A stretch of 64,000 bases of DNA, from assembly GCA_030762935.1 (NCBI GenBank), contig CM060900.1:370756132-370820131 (forward strand), given 5' to 3'. The stretch comes from Hymenopus coronatus. Taxonomy: Eukaryota; Arthropoda; Insecta; Mantodea; Hymenopodidae. Under the pieces are notes generated by a model, which saw only the letters and a list, made by a program, of their open reading frames with translations, did no database searches and was not told the origin of the DNA. This document shows positions 1-12,342 of this stretch, piece after piece. Both the position numbers and the translations under genes were made by a program. The number at the start of each line of letters is the position of its first letter. Position 1 is the first letter of the stretch.

Positions 1-1010
1 TCTGCTCTAATTGGTATTCTATACATGGCAGGCTTGAAAAAAAGCTGCTCATATCAACATTCAAGTTTGGGCTGATGGTTGCACATATCCAGAATGTTTT
101 TGTGCCATGATGTCAAGTCTCAGGTTCTCAATTTTTCTGGTCTCTACACTTCAGTGATATGAACAATAGAGCTGATAGAAAGAAAATCAATAATCTGTCC
201 CCCATGAGAAGAATATTTTAGGAAGTTGTCATCAGATGCATGAATAATTATTAATTAGGAGAAAACAATCACACTTGATGAGATACGACCTGCTTTCTGA
301 GGAAGATGTAAATTCCGGCAGTACATTCCATCAAAATATGGAATTAAAATTTTTGTATTGGTAGATTCTGAAACATATTACATTTCAAATCTATAAATCT
401 AACCAGGGTATCAACCTGAAGGTTTATACCATACTGATAATAAAGCATCTAGTCTTGCGAATAGAGTAGCAATACCCATTTCAAAAAGCAGAAGAAGCAT
501 TACCATGGATAATTATTTTACATCTGTTCTGCTAGCTTTGGAGTTGCTACAGAAGAAACTACTGTGGTTGGAACACTAAAGAAGAACAAAAAAGAAATTC
601 CACCCATTTTGTAAAGGAGAGGTAGCTTGTAATAGTATGCTTGGTTTCCTCAAAACAGGGTTTTGAACATTAGTGCAATAAACCCACAGATAATTTATTC
701 CACTTATACATAGAAAAAATTAAACTGTCAAATATTTTTTTAAACATTTGGCTCTATAACTTGTAAAACCCCATATGAAAGTATGTCTATTTCAAATTTG
801 TCAGACAACTTGCAAGTCTCAATGAAGAAAATTGTTAGTAATGAAAAGGAGTGTGCAGAAATTACAACTACTGTGACAACTGGTATATGTTCACTGTACT
901 CTCCATGAAAGAAGAACAGAAAAACCAAGAAAAGCTGTTGTAAATGTAACAAATATTTGTGTAATAAACATGCAAGAATTACCTGTGTTAAGTGCCTTGA
1001 ACTAACAGTA
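1..1010 (+). pseudogene. piggyBac-like transposase remnant, copy 1 (cut by window edge)
   Basis: Translated in shifting frames, the plus strand shows the piggyBac order: ALIGILYMAGLKKS at the left edge, ADRKKINNLSPMRRIF, KYGIKIFVLVDSETYY, ITMDNYFTS (the DN motif), and a terminal cysteine-rich block CCKCNKYLCNKHARITCVKC near 950-1000. Many stops and frameshifts break it, so it is an old dead copy. Its N-terminal part and left end lie outside the window. I could not place a right inverted repeat or TTAA with confidence. It is of a different lineage from the copies at 28675 and 54743. Confidence 0.8.
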
Positions 1011-1703
1011 CAGTGTTAACACCACCAGCAGCATAATTTGTCTTTAGGACTATATTGAATTTGTGCTGTTATACTGAATGAATTTGTGCTATCTTTAGGT
1101 ATTATGTATAGTACCACGTATAACAGAACATAAACTCATAATTTTTTTCAATGAAGACACTGCATTTTAATATCTTTCAAATACCTACATATGCTACATT
1201 TATTCAACGGTAAGTTAATATTCTTTACTTTTTTTGAAGACAAGTATTTTTTAATCCCTTCAAAAAAAGTCATTTGAAGTAGATTTAAAAAAATTATAGT
1301 TTGCGTGTTATTAAATTGTGTCTCTTGCATTTATTACTGTGAGCAAAATTCTCGCAGTGTGACAAAGTGTGTCACAACAATGATAGTGACAAATGATGGA
1401 TTAATAGCTATTACCTAATTTTTTCTGTTGTTTGAATATTGGTTAATTAAAATTTTACAGTTAGGCAGACAAATGGACAGAAGAATGGAAGTATAAATGG
1501 ATAAACAAATGGGAGGAAGATATGCATGTAATTTTACCAATCTCATATTTTGTAGATAATGTCACAGATTTCTCAAACCTAGTAAGCTATTAGTTCATTT
1601 TATATATTTTCATCAGATATAAAAATCTTGAACTTGTAAGAAAGTGCCTATCCACTGGTATACCTTCTATGTTTTAAACTGGTGTATTTTGAGAACTTCT
1701 TAC

Positions 1704-1892
1704 CTCCTTGAATTTTAGAGATTGTTGAATTCTTTCCAGCTGGTGTTACAGGAGGTGTAGGCTTGTGTGACTGCCCAGTAGCTCTGTACATGGCCATAAC
1801 CCATAAATGACATTCATTTTCATCATCGCTTGCATAAAGAATACTGTCACCTTCCTTTACGGCATTGAAAAAGAAACGACCACCTTCCAAAT
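1704..1892 (-). CDS. Cadps: CAPS exon, second half of PH domain
   Basis: This 189-bp exon takes one base from the previous exon to make an Asp codon, then reads [20 protein letters not shown] and [20 protein letters not shown], followed by SHKPTPP and a linker ending SKIQG. The [16 protein letters not shown] block is the C-terminal helix of the CAPS PH domain. The canonical acceptor TTACATTACAG sits right of 1892, and the donor GTAAGA lies left of 1704. A second in-frame acceptor 33 bp upstream would extend the exon to 1925 and add 11 residues. The next coding exon (Munc13-homology side) is not seen before position 1. Confidence 0.95.
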
Positions 1893-1925
1893 CTGTAATG
1901 TAACCACAGAAAGGAGTGATCTCAG
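1893..1925 (-). other. candidate in-frame alternative 3' splice extension of CAPS exon
   Basis: Right of 1925 the minus strand reads GCCATTTTAG, a good acceptor, followed by 33 nt without a stop. These keep the same phase as the downstream acceptor and would insert [11 protein letters not shown] before the Asp-Leu-Glu-Gly-Gly segment of the PH domain. Whether it is used cannot be told from DNA. Confidence 0.45.
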
Positions 1926-1988
1926 CTAAAATGGCATTAAATATGATGATGGATATTAATAACAACAGCAATGATGATGGTGACGACA

Positions 1989-1989
<1 letters not shown>

Positions 1990-2017
<28 letters not shown>
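1990..2017. repeat. (GAT)n microsatellite
   Basis: About nine GAT/ATG triplets, with imperfect GAT/GAC units to the left. It lies in the CAPS intron about 65-120 bp upstream of the PH exon acceptors. Confidence 0.95.
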
Positions 2018-2020
<3 letters not shown>

Positions 2021-2159
2021 GTTAACAAATACTTCTCAAAGGTATTTTAATCTATGCAGAAAATCATTAACACATATTGACATTCTTTGCTACGCACAGA
2101 TATTTGTAACATCATTGCCACTGAATTGATATTGCATGGACATGCATACATGCATGCAT

Positions 2160-2199
<40 letters not shown>

Positions 2200-2203
2200 A
2201 CAT
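2160..2203. repeat. (CA)n microsatellite
   Basis: About 17 uninterrupted CA units followed by a short imperfect tail, preceded by CATGCATGCATC. Confidence 0.95.
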
Positions 2204-2436
2204 AAAGATGCAACTTAGCAACTTGCAGTGATATATCTGCCTGGAGATAAAACATACAAATCATTCCACATCAAACTGCAAAATATTCTGGCCTCCATTC
2301 ATCAAACTTATTGTATATTTTTTTATGCTTTTTATAGGTAAATTAAATATATCCTTGTATTTCTATTTTGCCCTAACTTCATTACTTGGAATTTTTATGA
2401 GATCAAAATATAAAGAAATAAGAAACATTGAAATTG

Positions 2437-2722
2437 AATTTTATTTATGGCCCTTCTATAACTGCTGCAGTTCTGAGTGTCCTATTCTATATTGGTCATG
2501 AGAGACCGCTGAATTTTGTTCAGAGGCCCCTTTATCAGCTTTGAGTTTTTTTATATGCTGTAAATCTATGACATAGACCACCAGCTTTATTTCCCTTCTG
2601 AAGGAAGCCATGCTAAGGATTTTCACAACTGAAAAAATCCAATACTCTCCACTGGGTTTGAACCTGCAACCTTGGGAACCAGTGACTAGCATGTTAACCC
2701 TTAGACCAATAAGGAGGACATG
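2437..2722 (-). mobile_element. tRNA-derived SINE, family A, copy 1
   Basis: On the minus strand a tRNA-like head carries an A-box-like TGGTCTAAGGGTTA and a B box GGTTCAAACCC. A family-specific body follows, ending in an ATAAATAAAATTC tail. A 7-bp direct repeat GAAATTG flanks it (2430-2436 and 2723-2729), which fits target-primed insertion. A second, diverged copy lies at 37276-37550 in the same orientation. Open frames across it have no coding meaning. Confidence 0.85.
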
Positions 2723-2729
2723 GAAATTG

Positions 2730-4469
2730 CATCCACTCTAATGTATGCAACATATTAATTGTTGTATGAAGTTGAGACAAATGTTATTTTTGTTTTGTTT
2801 AAAGATCTATTCACTATGTCCTAATATATAACTTTTTGTAAAATTGTTATTAATTTAACTATAGTTTTGAAATATCAGTATAATCTGTATTTAATTCTCT
2901 TTATGGGTGAGGAACTAAAGTTTGGAAGACTAATAAATGAACAGAACAAAAATATCTAAACAAATGTTAAAAGATTAAATCAATGCTGACACATTGTGCT
3001 TCTCTTTAAAGATATTAATGGAGACAGTTAACATAACACTTCCATGATAGATGCATTCCCTGTAATATGCATTGTATGCTATTTCTGATATTCCATTACT
3101 TAATAAAATTTTATCATGTCTCTTTATTTATACCACCTTTGAGAAAGAAGGTATAACATTTATAGCATTCAGTTTGCTACCATTTTTTCAATTATCCAGA
3201 ATATAGCAATAAGCCCCAAACTAGTAATGAATGACAACATTGCCGTAGCTGTATGTGAGAAGAATTTTGTTTTTGGTTTATGTAGTTATTGTTTAGACTA
3301 ATTAAAATGAATGACTGTACCAACCAGTACTTAAAGACCTCTAATGCATGTAACCATGGCCATGCTTACAAGAAAGATGCTTCAACAAGGCAAAACAACT
3401 GAATATAAAACACACCCAGGTGAAATACAATCTTAAATCTTGTGCCAATGTAGTAAAAATGTCATTATTACCAGATGTTGAACCCAGCACTGTGAAAGTC
3501 AACAGTAGTGATACAATTCCCAGTTGCTCTAGTGATCAGAATTTACTTGAGGGACTTCTTAGCCAACCAAGAAACCGAACATTCAGGATTCTCAGAGATA
3601 AGACTTAGAAATGGTTAACAAAGTTTGGGATCAATGGCCAAAATGCCAATTAAGAAGAAAAAACTCTCATAGAAAAAGTAGATCTTCTCATCAGAAATAT
3701 TTACGGATAAAGAAAAACCTTGAAGTAAATATTTTTAGTATTAAGAAGATGAGGCAAATGCATTCATTAGGGAGCACAGTTATGCAGTATAATTGATAAA
3801 CTACAGGAGTATTTCTGTAATACTGATGACAGGAATATTAAAACTCAAATATTTTTGAGGATTAGCTATACAGAAGAATTAGGGAATAATTCAAAGCACC
3901 AACCCATAATTTGTATTGCAAAGATCCTAGCTGCAGAAAGGTAAATCTCTATACTATAAAATAATCTAGAAAAAAGTTTAGATGCAGTTACAGTGTGCAG
4001 AAAGCACTTCATTATTATATAAATGCTGAAATAAGTTGCATTGTGGTCAGGAAGACATGAAGCAGCTTTAAAACTTTCATTTTTATAAAAGAATATGAAC
4101 ATAATACAAAACCAAAAGAGATTGTTGTTATCAGGACATTTAGATCCTTTAAGGATAAACATTGAAATGCAAAATTTAATTTGTGAACATATTTTATAAA
4201 CTGAGACAAAAGAATTGTACCTCCTGAAGTCAGCAAATATGTTTGGTTTGTATGTGAGCTCATCATGAAAACTTAAAGTTGCTAATTGATGGCACAAGCA
4301 TTGTGAAGCTGTAAAATAATCTAATGAGTAAGACAAAAAAGTACGAACCAGCTGCACAGTGTTTTACCTGTCTGTGTCCACAGTGCTCGTTGCCATATAC
4401 TGCTATCATAGAAAGGCACGGATAAACCATACAACATTTTTAAAACTACTTTTAAAGAATTTACTTACC
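2730..4469. other. intronic stretch, no recognised gene
   Basis: AT-rich CAPS intron. Two short plus-strand frames (3420-3608 and 3611-3796) and a 163-codon minus-strand frame (3866-4357) are open, but none has a motif I recognise or a splice context. They may derive from an old repeat. Confidence 0.5.
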
Positions 4470-5440
4470 AAAATTATGAAAGGAGATGCTGAACCTCGCC
4501 ACCAACATTGTCCATACATTTTAGGCTCCTCTCTAGGAGACTATTTATCACTCTCAGTAGTTCACCTTGAGAAAAATTGGCAATTTCCTGACGGATATTT
4601 TGTTTTAATTCTTCCTGGGTGTGTGCATTTGTCTTGTACACTTTATGTTTTAAGTTACCTCAGAGATAGAAATTGCAGGGGATTAAGTTGGGGGACCAAG
4701 GGAGCCACAAATCTCTACTAATAATTCTGTCCTGAAACACACTTTCAACTGTTCTTATAGAAAGTTTGGCCTTTTGAGCTGTTGCAGAATCTTGTTGAAA
4801 AAAGGCAAAATCACACTCCCTGTCTGTTAATTCTCTTACAAAAGGGGACAAAATTGTATTTTAGTATGTACAGAAGTCTGCTGTTGACTAAAAAAATAAA
4901 AAAAAAATTGCCGTATAACTCTTTCTCCGCTAATGGCACACCATAAACCAAGTTTTTCACCATGAAGGGCTACTTCATGAACAATCAGGTCATTTAGGTT
5001 TATCAGAGCTCCATTAACAATTATTTTGTGTGTACACATATCCATGAAGGTAGAACCCAGCCTCATGTATGAAAAATATAAAATGTGGGTCTGTTTTGCC
5101 ATTGAGAGTCTACTCACAAAATGTGCACCAAATTTTAGAATCACTTGGCTGAAGAGCATGTGCCACAGTTATTTTATATAGTTTTAATTTCAGCAGTTTA
5201 GTACCTCTTTGCACAGAGCCATAAGAAATATTGTTAAAGACACCTAAGAAATTTTTGGGGGGAATTCTCCAAATAATAATCGATGTCATCTAACTTTTCT
5301 TAAGTACAACCCATACACCATCTTTTAATTTTCTTACCCAGAATGCTTCCTGTAGCCTGAAATTTACAGTAAAGTTCATGGATTTTTGTACGGCCTGGAA
5401 CTTATACATATGGAAATCTTTCTGCAGATTGTCCTTTCAG
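4470..5440 (-). pseudogene. Tc/mariner-group transposase remnant
   Basis: The minus strand shows, in broken frames, GEKLGLWCAISGERVI, then FAFFQQDSATAQKAKLS with the second catalytic Asp, DRIISRDLWLPWSPNL.PCNFYL, and a C-terminal part with TQEELKQNIRQEIANF. This is the group whose members carry FQQDSATAHTA and SPDLTPCDFYLWG. Stops and frameshifts are frequent. Terminal repeats were not located. The element at 43150-44597 belongs to the same broad group and is on the other strand. Confidence 0.8.
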
Positions 5441-7440
5441 TTAGTGAGCTAACTGAGTTAACATATATGATTTATAAATAAATACACACTGTGCAGCAGA
5501 AAACAAATTCTGAAATACACTTTGTGACTAAGTAAAGGAAAAATAATAAATTACTCATAATAACTGTACTACACCATATCATTGTCAACTCAAAACTGCA
5601 CTTCCAGAGCAGAGCAAAATTGTGTCAGAAGCAGGATCTTGTTTACAGCAGCAGTGCTGATTCATGTGTCCAAATTCCAAGTGTAAAAATATTGTGCAGG
5701 TTTGGAGATTTTTGACTAACAAATTAGGTTACCCAAAGAAAAGTTAGAGATCTCCCTTCATAAATTATGTGTAATTATTGTTATTTCACAATGTATTCAA
5801 ATCACAGATAACAGCAAATTCAATGCAATACTTTACAATGGAATAATAGATTTAGTCAGTTACAAACAATGCATAACTATTAACAGAACAAACTTTGAAA
5901 TTCTTCAGTCTTATATAGATGTATTTATCAAAAGAGAAGCTCTAGCTCCTCAACTATTTATTATTCAGCAGCAAGTTGATTTTCTGATAGAGAAGCAAAA
6001 AGCCTATAACACAGAAAATAGCTTGTAATTTGTGGTGTTTCAGAAAAATATGCATGTGTGATTTAGTACAGTGTATCAATTAAAATAAACATCAGGCCTC
6101 ATGTCATCCATTTATAATTAATTACGAAGAGAATAACCAAATGCAACATAAAAGATTAGCAGGAATTTCAGAATGTCTTAAACATAACACAAATGCCTTT
6201 TATCATTTCCAAGAACAATAAAAACATTTTTTGAAATCAGAAACAGAAAATGTGCAAAAAGCTGTGCATTTTTCTGCCGTGACAAGTTTCACTATAAAAT
6301 CAAAAACATGTTGCTAATTTGTATTTTATGATGAGAATTGTGGTATAGTACTTTATTGGAACTTTCCACAAAAAGAGCCCTTGCAATGGAAATTATAAGC
6401 AGAAATATTGAAAAGCCTTCCATATAAGCAGAATTCCAGTATGACATCCAAGGATTTGTTTCTAAGGGCAAAAAACAATATCTGTAAATTGAGTTTTTCT
6501 TTGTGATAGCATAAGATTATGAAAATGAATGTGACCTACTAAAATCTCTATAGGAGAAAATAAAATCAATAAGTGGGACAACAACATAAGATACTTTTAT
6601 ACCAGTATGGAAGTCTGAAGCAGTAGTTAAAGAATATTCTTTTTTCAACAAAAGTAAATAAATCACTCAGTAGCCTGTAAGTATAGCTCACCTGTGTTAC
6701 AAACTGCATTTAAGAGAATTTTGTTTCAAATAAAGGCATGCATAATTTAGTAACACAAAGTTTGTTCCTATGTAGATACTTAATGCATAAGCTGACATCA
6801 TTTACTGCTTAATACATAAATTGGCAACATAAGCAACCTTATATTCATACAGTGCCAGAAGGTGCCTTCAGTAACACACCAGCCTACAATCCAGCATAAA
6901 ATCCAGCAGCAAGCTGGGTAAGCTATTGTTTTTAATCACACTTATTTGTGTCTCATCCTGAAATTTGGCACTGCGTAGTTTAAAGCTAAGGAATTCTGAA
7001 ATCTCTTAAAGTTAAAAAAATGAACATCAAATGCATAAAAATGGAATTTTAAGAATACTTTATTTAAAAAAAGAAGTTTAATGTGTTTTGTATTTAATAA
7101 GGTATAAAAGCCCATGTTTTATAACCCTGTAATAATGCTGAAAATTAATTACTTCAAATAATTACCATGGAGATAAACCCAAACCATTTGTATACAATGT
7201 TGCAGTGCAAACACACTTTTCTATTTTGTTTAACTGCGGAAGTAAACCCATTTTTAATCGAAATAAAAATGACACATTTGATGGTTAAACCTAGTTTGAA
7301 TTTGTCTGGTTTGATATGGAATGACTCATTATGTACTCAAAGAATATTAAAATTTAAAATAAAAAGCTATCATTAGGGGTTGAAATCCTAGGAAACTGTG
7401 TTGTAACTGAAGGAGGAAGGCATGAACTAAATAACTTTTT
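5441..7440. other. intronic stretch, nothing recognised
   Basis: AT-rich sequence with only short open frames. No motif, terminal repeat or RNA gene was seen. Confidence 0.5.
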
Positions 7441-7449
7441 CTAATGAAA

Positions 7450-7511
7450 TTTTTTTTTTTTTTGGTAGTGTTTAACGCCCGCTTTAACTACTAATGGCAC
7501 CGCAGGCGGGA
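7450..7511 (-). mobile_element. 5'-truncated SINE, family B, copy 1
   Basis: A poly-T run (7450-7463) is followed by GGTAGTGTTTAACGCCCGC and TTTAACTACTAATGGC. This is the reverse complement of the 3' tail of the full-length SINE at 57197-57433. A 9-bp direct repeat CTAATGAAA flanks it (7441-7449 and 7512-7520). Only the last 60 or so bases of the family are present. Confidence 0.88.
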
Positions 7512-7520
7512 CTAATGAAA

Positions 7521-8299
7521 ATCATCTTGATAAAGTGTGGTGACAGTTTGCTTACAAGCAGCTTAGGTGGTAGTTTTATTTTTTTCATAAAGACAGAATG
7601 ATATATCAATAGAACTTGAATGGATTTTGCAAGCAGAATTTTCTGTAAAAGGGTTAGAAACTTCAAGATATTTCTATTAATGCACACCAGTATTATGATA
7701 GCAAATTCTCACAAACAATTTCCTTTAAATACATGCACATTTAAGAATGAAATTACACGCTTACCCATTCCAACCATAAGATTGGCTGCATATAGAAAAC
7801 ATAAATTTTAGTTTAGGTAATTTTTCTTTTCTCAGAAGATACTTAGAAATAATACAAAATTACAACATTATTTGGCTCAATCAAGTAATGCTTAAAGTTA
7901 CTCAAAAATGAGAGAAAATATTAAGGATAATGAAACTCAATGATTTTAGGAAAGGAACATATATAACCATTCATTCTATTTCAGCTAGGAAAACTAATGC
8001 AATGGGAAACAAAGCAATATAATTTCAGGAACAATTCATCTGAGCTGAAATGGTTAGTAATCTTAAAGGGATAAATAGCTTAATCTAGTTTGAACCAATC
8101 CTTTCTTAAAATAAAAATTATAATTACATTTAATCACAAGATGTTATACTGTGCAAATATTTTATGACAGCGTGAAGAACAGTGCTGAAATTATATGTAA
8201 TATGTTCAAATTAAACAATACACAGCTTATTTGGTTATATTATGTAAAACTTGGAAACAACACCCAAATCAAGAGTTATAATGTCAACTATAATAGTAT
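7521..8299. other. intronic stretch, nothing recognised
   Basis: AT-rich sequence with short frames only, up to the GTAT target duplication of the LTR element. Confidence 0.5.
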
Positions 8300-8819
8300 T
8301 GTAACACAACTGCTCATTATTACCCATACAACAACTCTTCATTTCTTCCAACCATTACAATAACAAATATATTTACAAGTTAGCATCTTTATTCAATGCT
8401 ATTGCAACAATTCTGTTATACAGTTTTCTTTCAATACTCGCACTAGCTGCACCTAGGGCCACATGTTCTAAACTTCCAATTGAAAGTACTCAACTGCTGC
8501 ATGCTGTGCATTTCCAATTGAATATTCAAGGCTTGTTCTCTCCTTTTTATTCCTGTCAATCATAGAAAGAACCTTCCAGGAATAGTGCTTATTGTCATAA
8601 ATGCAAAGCACTGCAGGAGTCACAAACTCACAAAAAGGTGTAACAGTCAAAGCTTCAATATGAAGTTCTCACTGATGGCACACATGTTCACTGGCACAGG
8701 TGTAACAATATATTAAATAAGCAAAGGAAGCCAATTGTTGAATGGCAACCATCATCTATGACTTTTGAAGCAAGCCCCTGCCACATGTGTGGTGAATATG
8801 GCCGCAAGGCATAGTGACA
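8300..8819 (-). repeat. 3' LTR of the gypsy element
   Basis: Shares with 13253-13763 the blocks TTGCAACAATTCTG, ACTGCTGCATGCTGTGCATT and AGGTGTAACAAT in the same order. In element sense it begins TGTCACTATGCC and ends GTTACA. Confidence 0.9.
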
Positions 8820-8832
8820 CTGGTCCCTCCTC
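8820..8832 (-). other. polypurine tract of the gypsy element
   Basis: In element sense GAGGAGGGACCAG lies directly before the 3' LTR. This is the expected place and composition for the plus-strand primer. Confidence 0.7.
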
Positions 8833-9149
8833 AAAGCGCTATCATAGTTAACTAGACAATCTAAGTGTACTACCAGTTTCTTCCCTCAGGGTAGCCTCTG
8901 GATGGAATAGACAACATCATTTATTCCCTTCCCCGCAATGTATAGTCCTTGACATGGTTGTTAAAGCTTGGGGCAATGTCCTTTGGTCTGGGTAAGGAGT
9001 TATAGCCAGATCAGATTACTCTGCTAGAAACCTTGGCTGTTGGCCTGCTGGTTGTAATGGATCCTCATCCAATTGTTTGCTACATGGATGTGTTGACGTA
9101 TAATCTCAGGCATGTCGTCAAGTCAGTCTACAACATTCTTCATGTAAAC

Positions 9150-9980
9150 CAACTTCTAGCTGTTCTGGCCCAGGAGAACTACCAAACATGAGGTCAATGG
9201 TAGACGCAGCTCCCTGCCAGAGATCAAATTGTGTGGTGTTAACCAGGTGCTATGTGTCGAAGAGTAACAGGCCAGCATTAAAAGTGGCATCCTCACATTC
9301 CAGTCTCACTGGTGATTGGCCACAACCTTCCTCAAATGTTCTTCTAGAGCCTTGATGTACTGCTCAACTGTGGTGGATGGAGAGCTATGGGGTGCATCTT
9401 CTGTACTCCAAGTCATTCCAGCATTTCTCTCCTCAGATTGGACTTAAAGTTGGTGCCCTGATCACTGTGTAGCTCCAAAAGATTCTCAAAGCTGCAAAAT
9501 GGTTCTTGTACAAGGCCGTTTGGATGCCTTTGGCCTCCAGGTTAGGGATGGTGTACACTACTGGCCCTTGATGAAGTAATCTATGACAACCAACAAATAC
9601 TTGTTGCCCCTGTCTAAGGCAGGGAATGGCTCAGCTACATCAATGTGCTGTTGCATGTGATCCCGGCTGTTGGTCTGTGGGCTGTGATATGCTAGGCATA
9701 CATGCACACAATCTCGCACACACTCATACATGCACACACACACTTGCACACATTACGTTGACAACACCACCTCTCAGCATCTGTCCTATTCACAGCCAGT
9801 TGTCCCATTGTCAGAGCTTTCAATGGTTTGGTTGGGTCCTAAATGTCCTCCCAAAGTTCCTACATGTGCTTTCCCAAAGACTTTGGAGACCTTATTCCAA
9901 GGGAGAATCATCTGCTCTTTTTGGGTCTTCCCATCAGGTGATTCCCATACTCGAAACAGTGTTCAATTAGTCCCATTGCG
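9150..9980 (-). pseudogene. gypsy integrase remnant
   Basis: The catalytic core is visible at about 9558-9650 as DVAEPFPALDRGNKYLLVVI followed by DYFIKG. This is the usual D(V/I)AGP...NKYILVV.D.FTKW segment, with both Asp positions kept. Frames on both sides are broken. Integrase follows RNase H in sense order, as in Ty3/gypsy. Confidence 0.8.
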
Positions 9981-10349
9981 CCCAGTAGAAATTTTACATA
10001 CTACTCCTGCGCACTATGTCCTCTCAGCTTGGTCTAGTCCCTGATTCCACTCCTCTCAGGAGTGGTTCCACATCACTGTCCAACAGCTGTTCCTTCCTCA
10101 GGCCTAGGTTATACCACCCAGCTGCAGGCACCACCAAAATGATATGAATAGCTTCAGTGCTCTCTTTGTCCTGAACATTGGTGCGGTGGCTGCACCCCTC
10201 TGGGCAGCATCATCATGACAGGCATCTACATTGGAGTATCTCCTTCCTTCCTGAGGTTCTGATGGGAAGTTGTAATCTTGCAGCCTTGGGGCCCAACAGG
10301 CTGTCTGGCCCTCCAGGTTTTCAAACCTTGACAACCAAGTACTTGTAGG

Positions 10350-11290
10350 ATTGCTCTAGTGCCTTTACTGCTCCTGGAACTCTCGCTGGGTAATACAGTA
10401 GTTATTTTCTGACTTGGAGAGCACCTTATAGTAGGCTGTTATCTGCTTCTAACCATCTTTGACCTGGGATAAAATGCTGCCAATGCCAGTGTTGCTGGCA
10501 TCAGAACACTGCAGAGTGTGCACTTAAAATGCCCGCAACATGCTCTCTGCCTAATCTGATCAAATGTAACTTTGGTGTTCTTCCATCATATGAGTGGGAG
10601 GTTATGCTAAGCTGGAGAAACCTCTGATGAACCAGAGGTAACAGCAGCATAGGCCTAGGAGACTTCACAGGTCTCATTTGTCTTTTGAGTGAGACCAATT
10701 TCTTACAGCCTGAGCATTCTCTCAGGCCCTGGCCACCCCAGATGGTAAGGCTGTGTAGCCCAAGTAGTCCACCTCTTTGCAGAAGATTTGGCACTTCTTT
10801 ATGTTCAGCTTCAGGTTAGTTACCCGCAGCCTTTGCAGTATGCTGGTCAAGTTCTCGAGATGGTCTTCAAACTTGTTGCCTATGATAATAATGATGATGA
10901 TGATGATGTTATCCTGATAGATCAGATAGGTACCATAAGTCAACCCTCTCATAACTGATTCCATGAGGCAGTAGAAGATGGCTATCACATTAAAGAGGCT
11001 AATGACATAACCATAAATTGCCAAAGTCTTGGGCCAGTCAATGTTGCAGTCTGGTCCTTCTCTCTGGAATTTAAGATTACTTGCTGATATTCCAATTTGA
11101 AGTCCAAAGTCAAGAACCACTGGACACTCACATTGGTGTCTGGGGTGTCATCAATCTGTGGTAGGGAAACAATCCATGCTGGTATCAGCATTCAGCTACC
11201 TATAGCCCAGGCAGAAGCATAGCTCGCCATCCTTTTTCTTCTTCTTCTTCTTCTTCTTCTTCTTCTTCTGCACCAAGATTACAGGGAGCA
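10350..11290 (-). pseudogene. gypsy reverse transcriptase/RNase H remnant with trinucleotide expansions
   Basis: In sense order it shows VILVQ, a 12-Lys run, DGELCFCLGYR, LWQFMVMSLASL, LMESVMRGLTYGTYLIYQDN, a 9-Ile run, GNKFEDHLENL, LRVTNLKLNIKKCQIF and KEVDYLGY. These match the gypsy RT signature VLV.KKDG..RFC.DYR and YLDDI(I/L)...EHL. The catalytic YxDD box reads YQDN. Both signature motifs are lengthened by triplet repeats (11232-11267 and 10881-10907) without breaking the local frame. Stops elsewhere make the gene dead. Confidence 0.88.
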
Positions 11291-12151
11291 TCTAAGGCTG
11301 TGGGATTCTTTAATGATTCCAGTAGATCTCTTGTCCTCCAGCATGTCCCATTTCTCTACCTGTTTTACAAGAGGAACATGCCTTGGTAATTGCCGGATAG
11401 GTCGGGCATCTCCAATGTCTATGTTACGGAGTCCTTCGTCAGTGCAACCATAATTGCTGTTCCCTCCGCTGAAGTCAGACTGGTTTGTCTAAGTATAAAA
11501 TAGACATTCTCCAATTGTGAGGCAGTGAGATGACTGGCTGCCCTCTTCAGCAAGTCTTTCAACTGGGTCCCTGCAATGGTGCTGGTCAGATCCATCAGAA
11601 GGCAATGCACTCACTGGTGGCTTGCACTTCCCTAACTCCATCCCGGTCTGAATGTCCTGGTCGGTGTCCATTGCGTTCAAAAGCCTCACAGACATTTTCT
11701 CCCGACAAGGCAACAATGACCAGGCAATGCATGATCTGTTCCATGAGGTCTTCTGGTCCAATACCAGGTTCCTTGACCATTGACCCTTCAGGAGTATCTT
11801 CACCACCACCTCGCTCCTTGTGGGCATAACTACATCATAACTTAGAATCACCTTGTAGATCCCTGGATGTTCATGTGTGCTCCGGAGCAACACCTCATCT
11901 CAGCCAAGTTACAAGATCTTCTGTCCAAGGTTCACTGTTGGCTTGTAAGCTTCTGAGGACATCCCATTCCAGTATCATATCCTCAATCACCATTGCGATG
12001 AACGCCCACAGACTCACAGTGTTCTGTGCCAATGTCAACTCAGGCAGGACCTCCATCTCCATAGATAAGATGTTGCCAGACAATGTCACTATTTGGTAGA
12101 GTCACAGCAGCAAGCACTTTGCTTTGTCAGGTCTGATTACAGCTAGACTCC

Positions 12152-12163
12152 ACCTGTGTCTGC
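12152..12163 (-). other. gypsy protease active-site motif ADTG
   Basis: In sense the codons read Ala-Asp-Thr-Gly, preceded by Ile-Leu, between the zinc knuckle and the RT. This is the retropepsin active-site motif at the expected place; the frame is soon broken by stops. Confidence 0.7.
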
Positions 12164-12293
12164 TAGTATCCGGTGCAGCCTTCTGCGAAGTAGCTGTCAT
12201 CCACTCTTCTGCCCATGGCACATAGCATTATTTGAGGTGTTGGCAATGATGGCCTCAATGTGCTCCTATATAGTGGTGTGCTCTGTCATGGAA

Positions 12294-12342
12294 AGTCTTT
12301 TGCTAGGTGTCCTGGTTGGCCACACTCCCAGCAGATGCCACC
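12294..12342 (-). other. gag zinc knuckle (CCHC, last Cys lost)
   Basis: In sense it reads ICWECGQPGHLAKDF. A C-x2-C-x4-H-x4-C box is clear but the fourth ligand is Phe (TTT, one base from TGT). The 0.9 kb between it and the 5' LTR is the gag region, now fully broken. Confidence 0.8.

Noticed and set aside
3866..4357. 163-codon minus-strand open frame
   Set aside because: Many Phe, Ile, Cys and Ser codons from AT-rich antisense sequence; no domain, no splice context, and overlapping alternative frames.
11530..11829. Plus-strand open frames across 9600-12450
   Set aside because: Antisense shadows of the minus-strand gypsy element.
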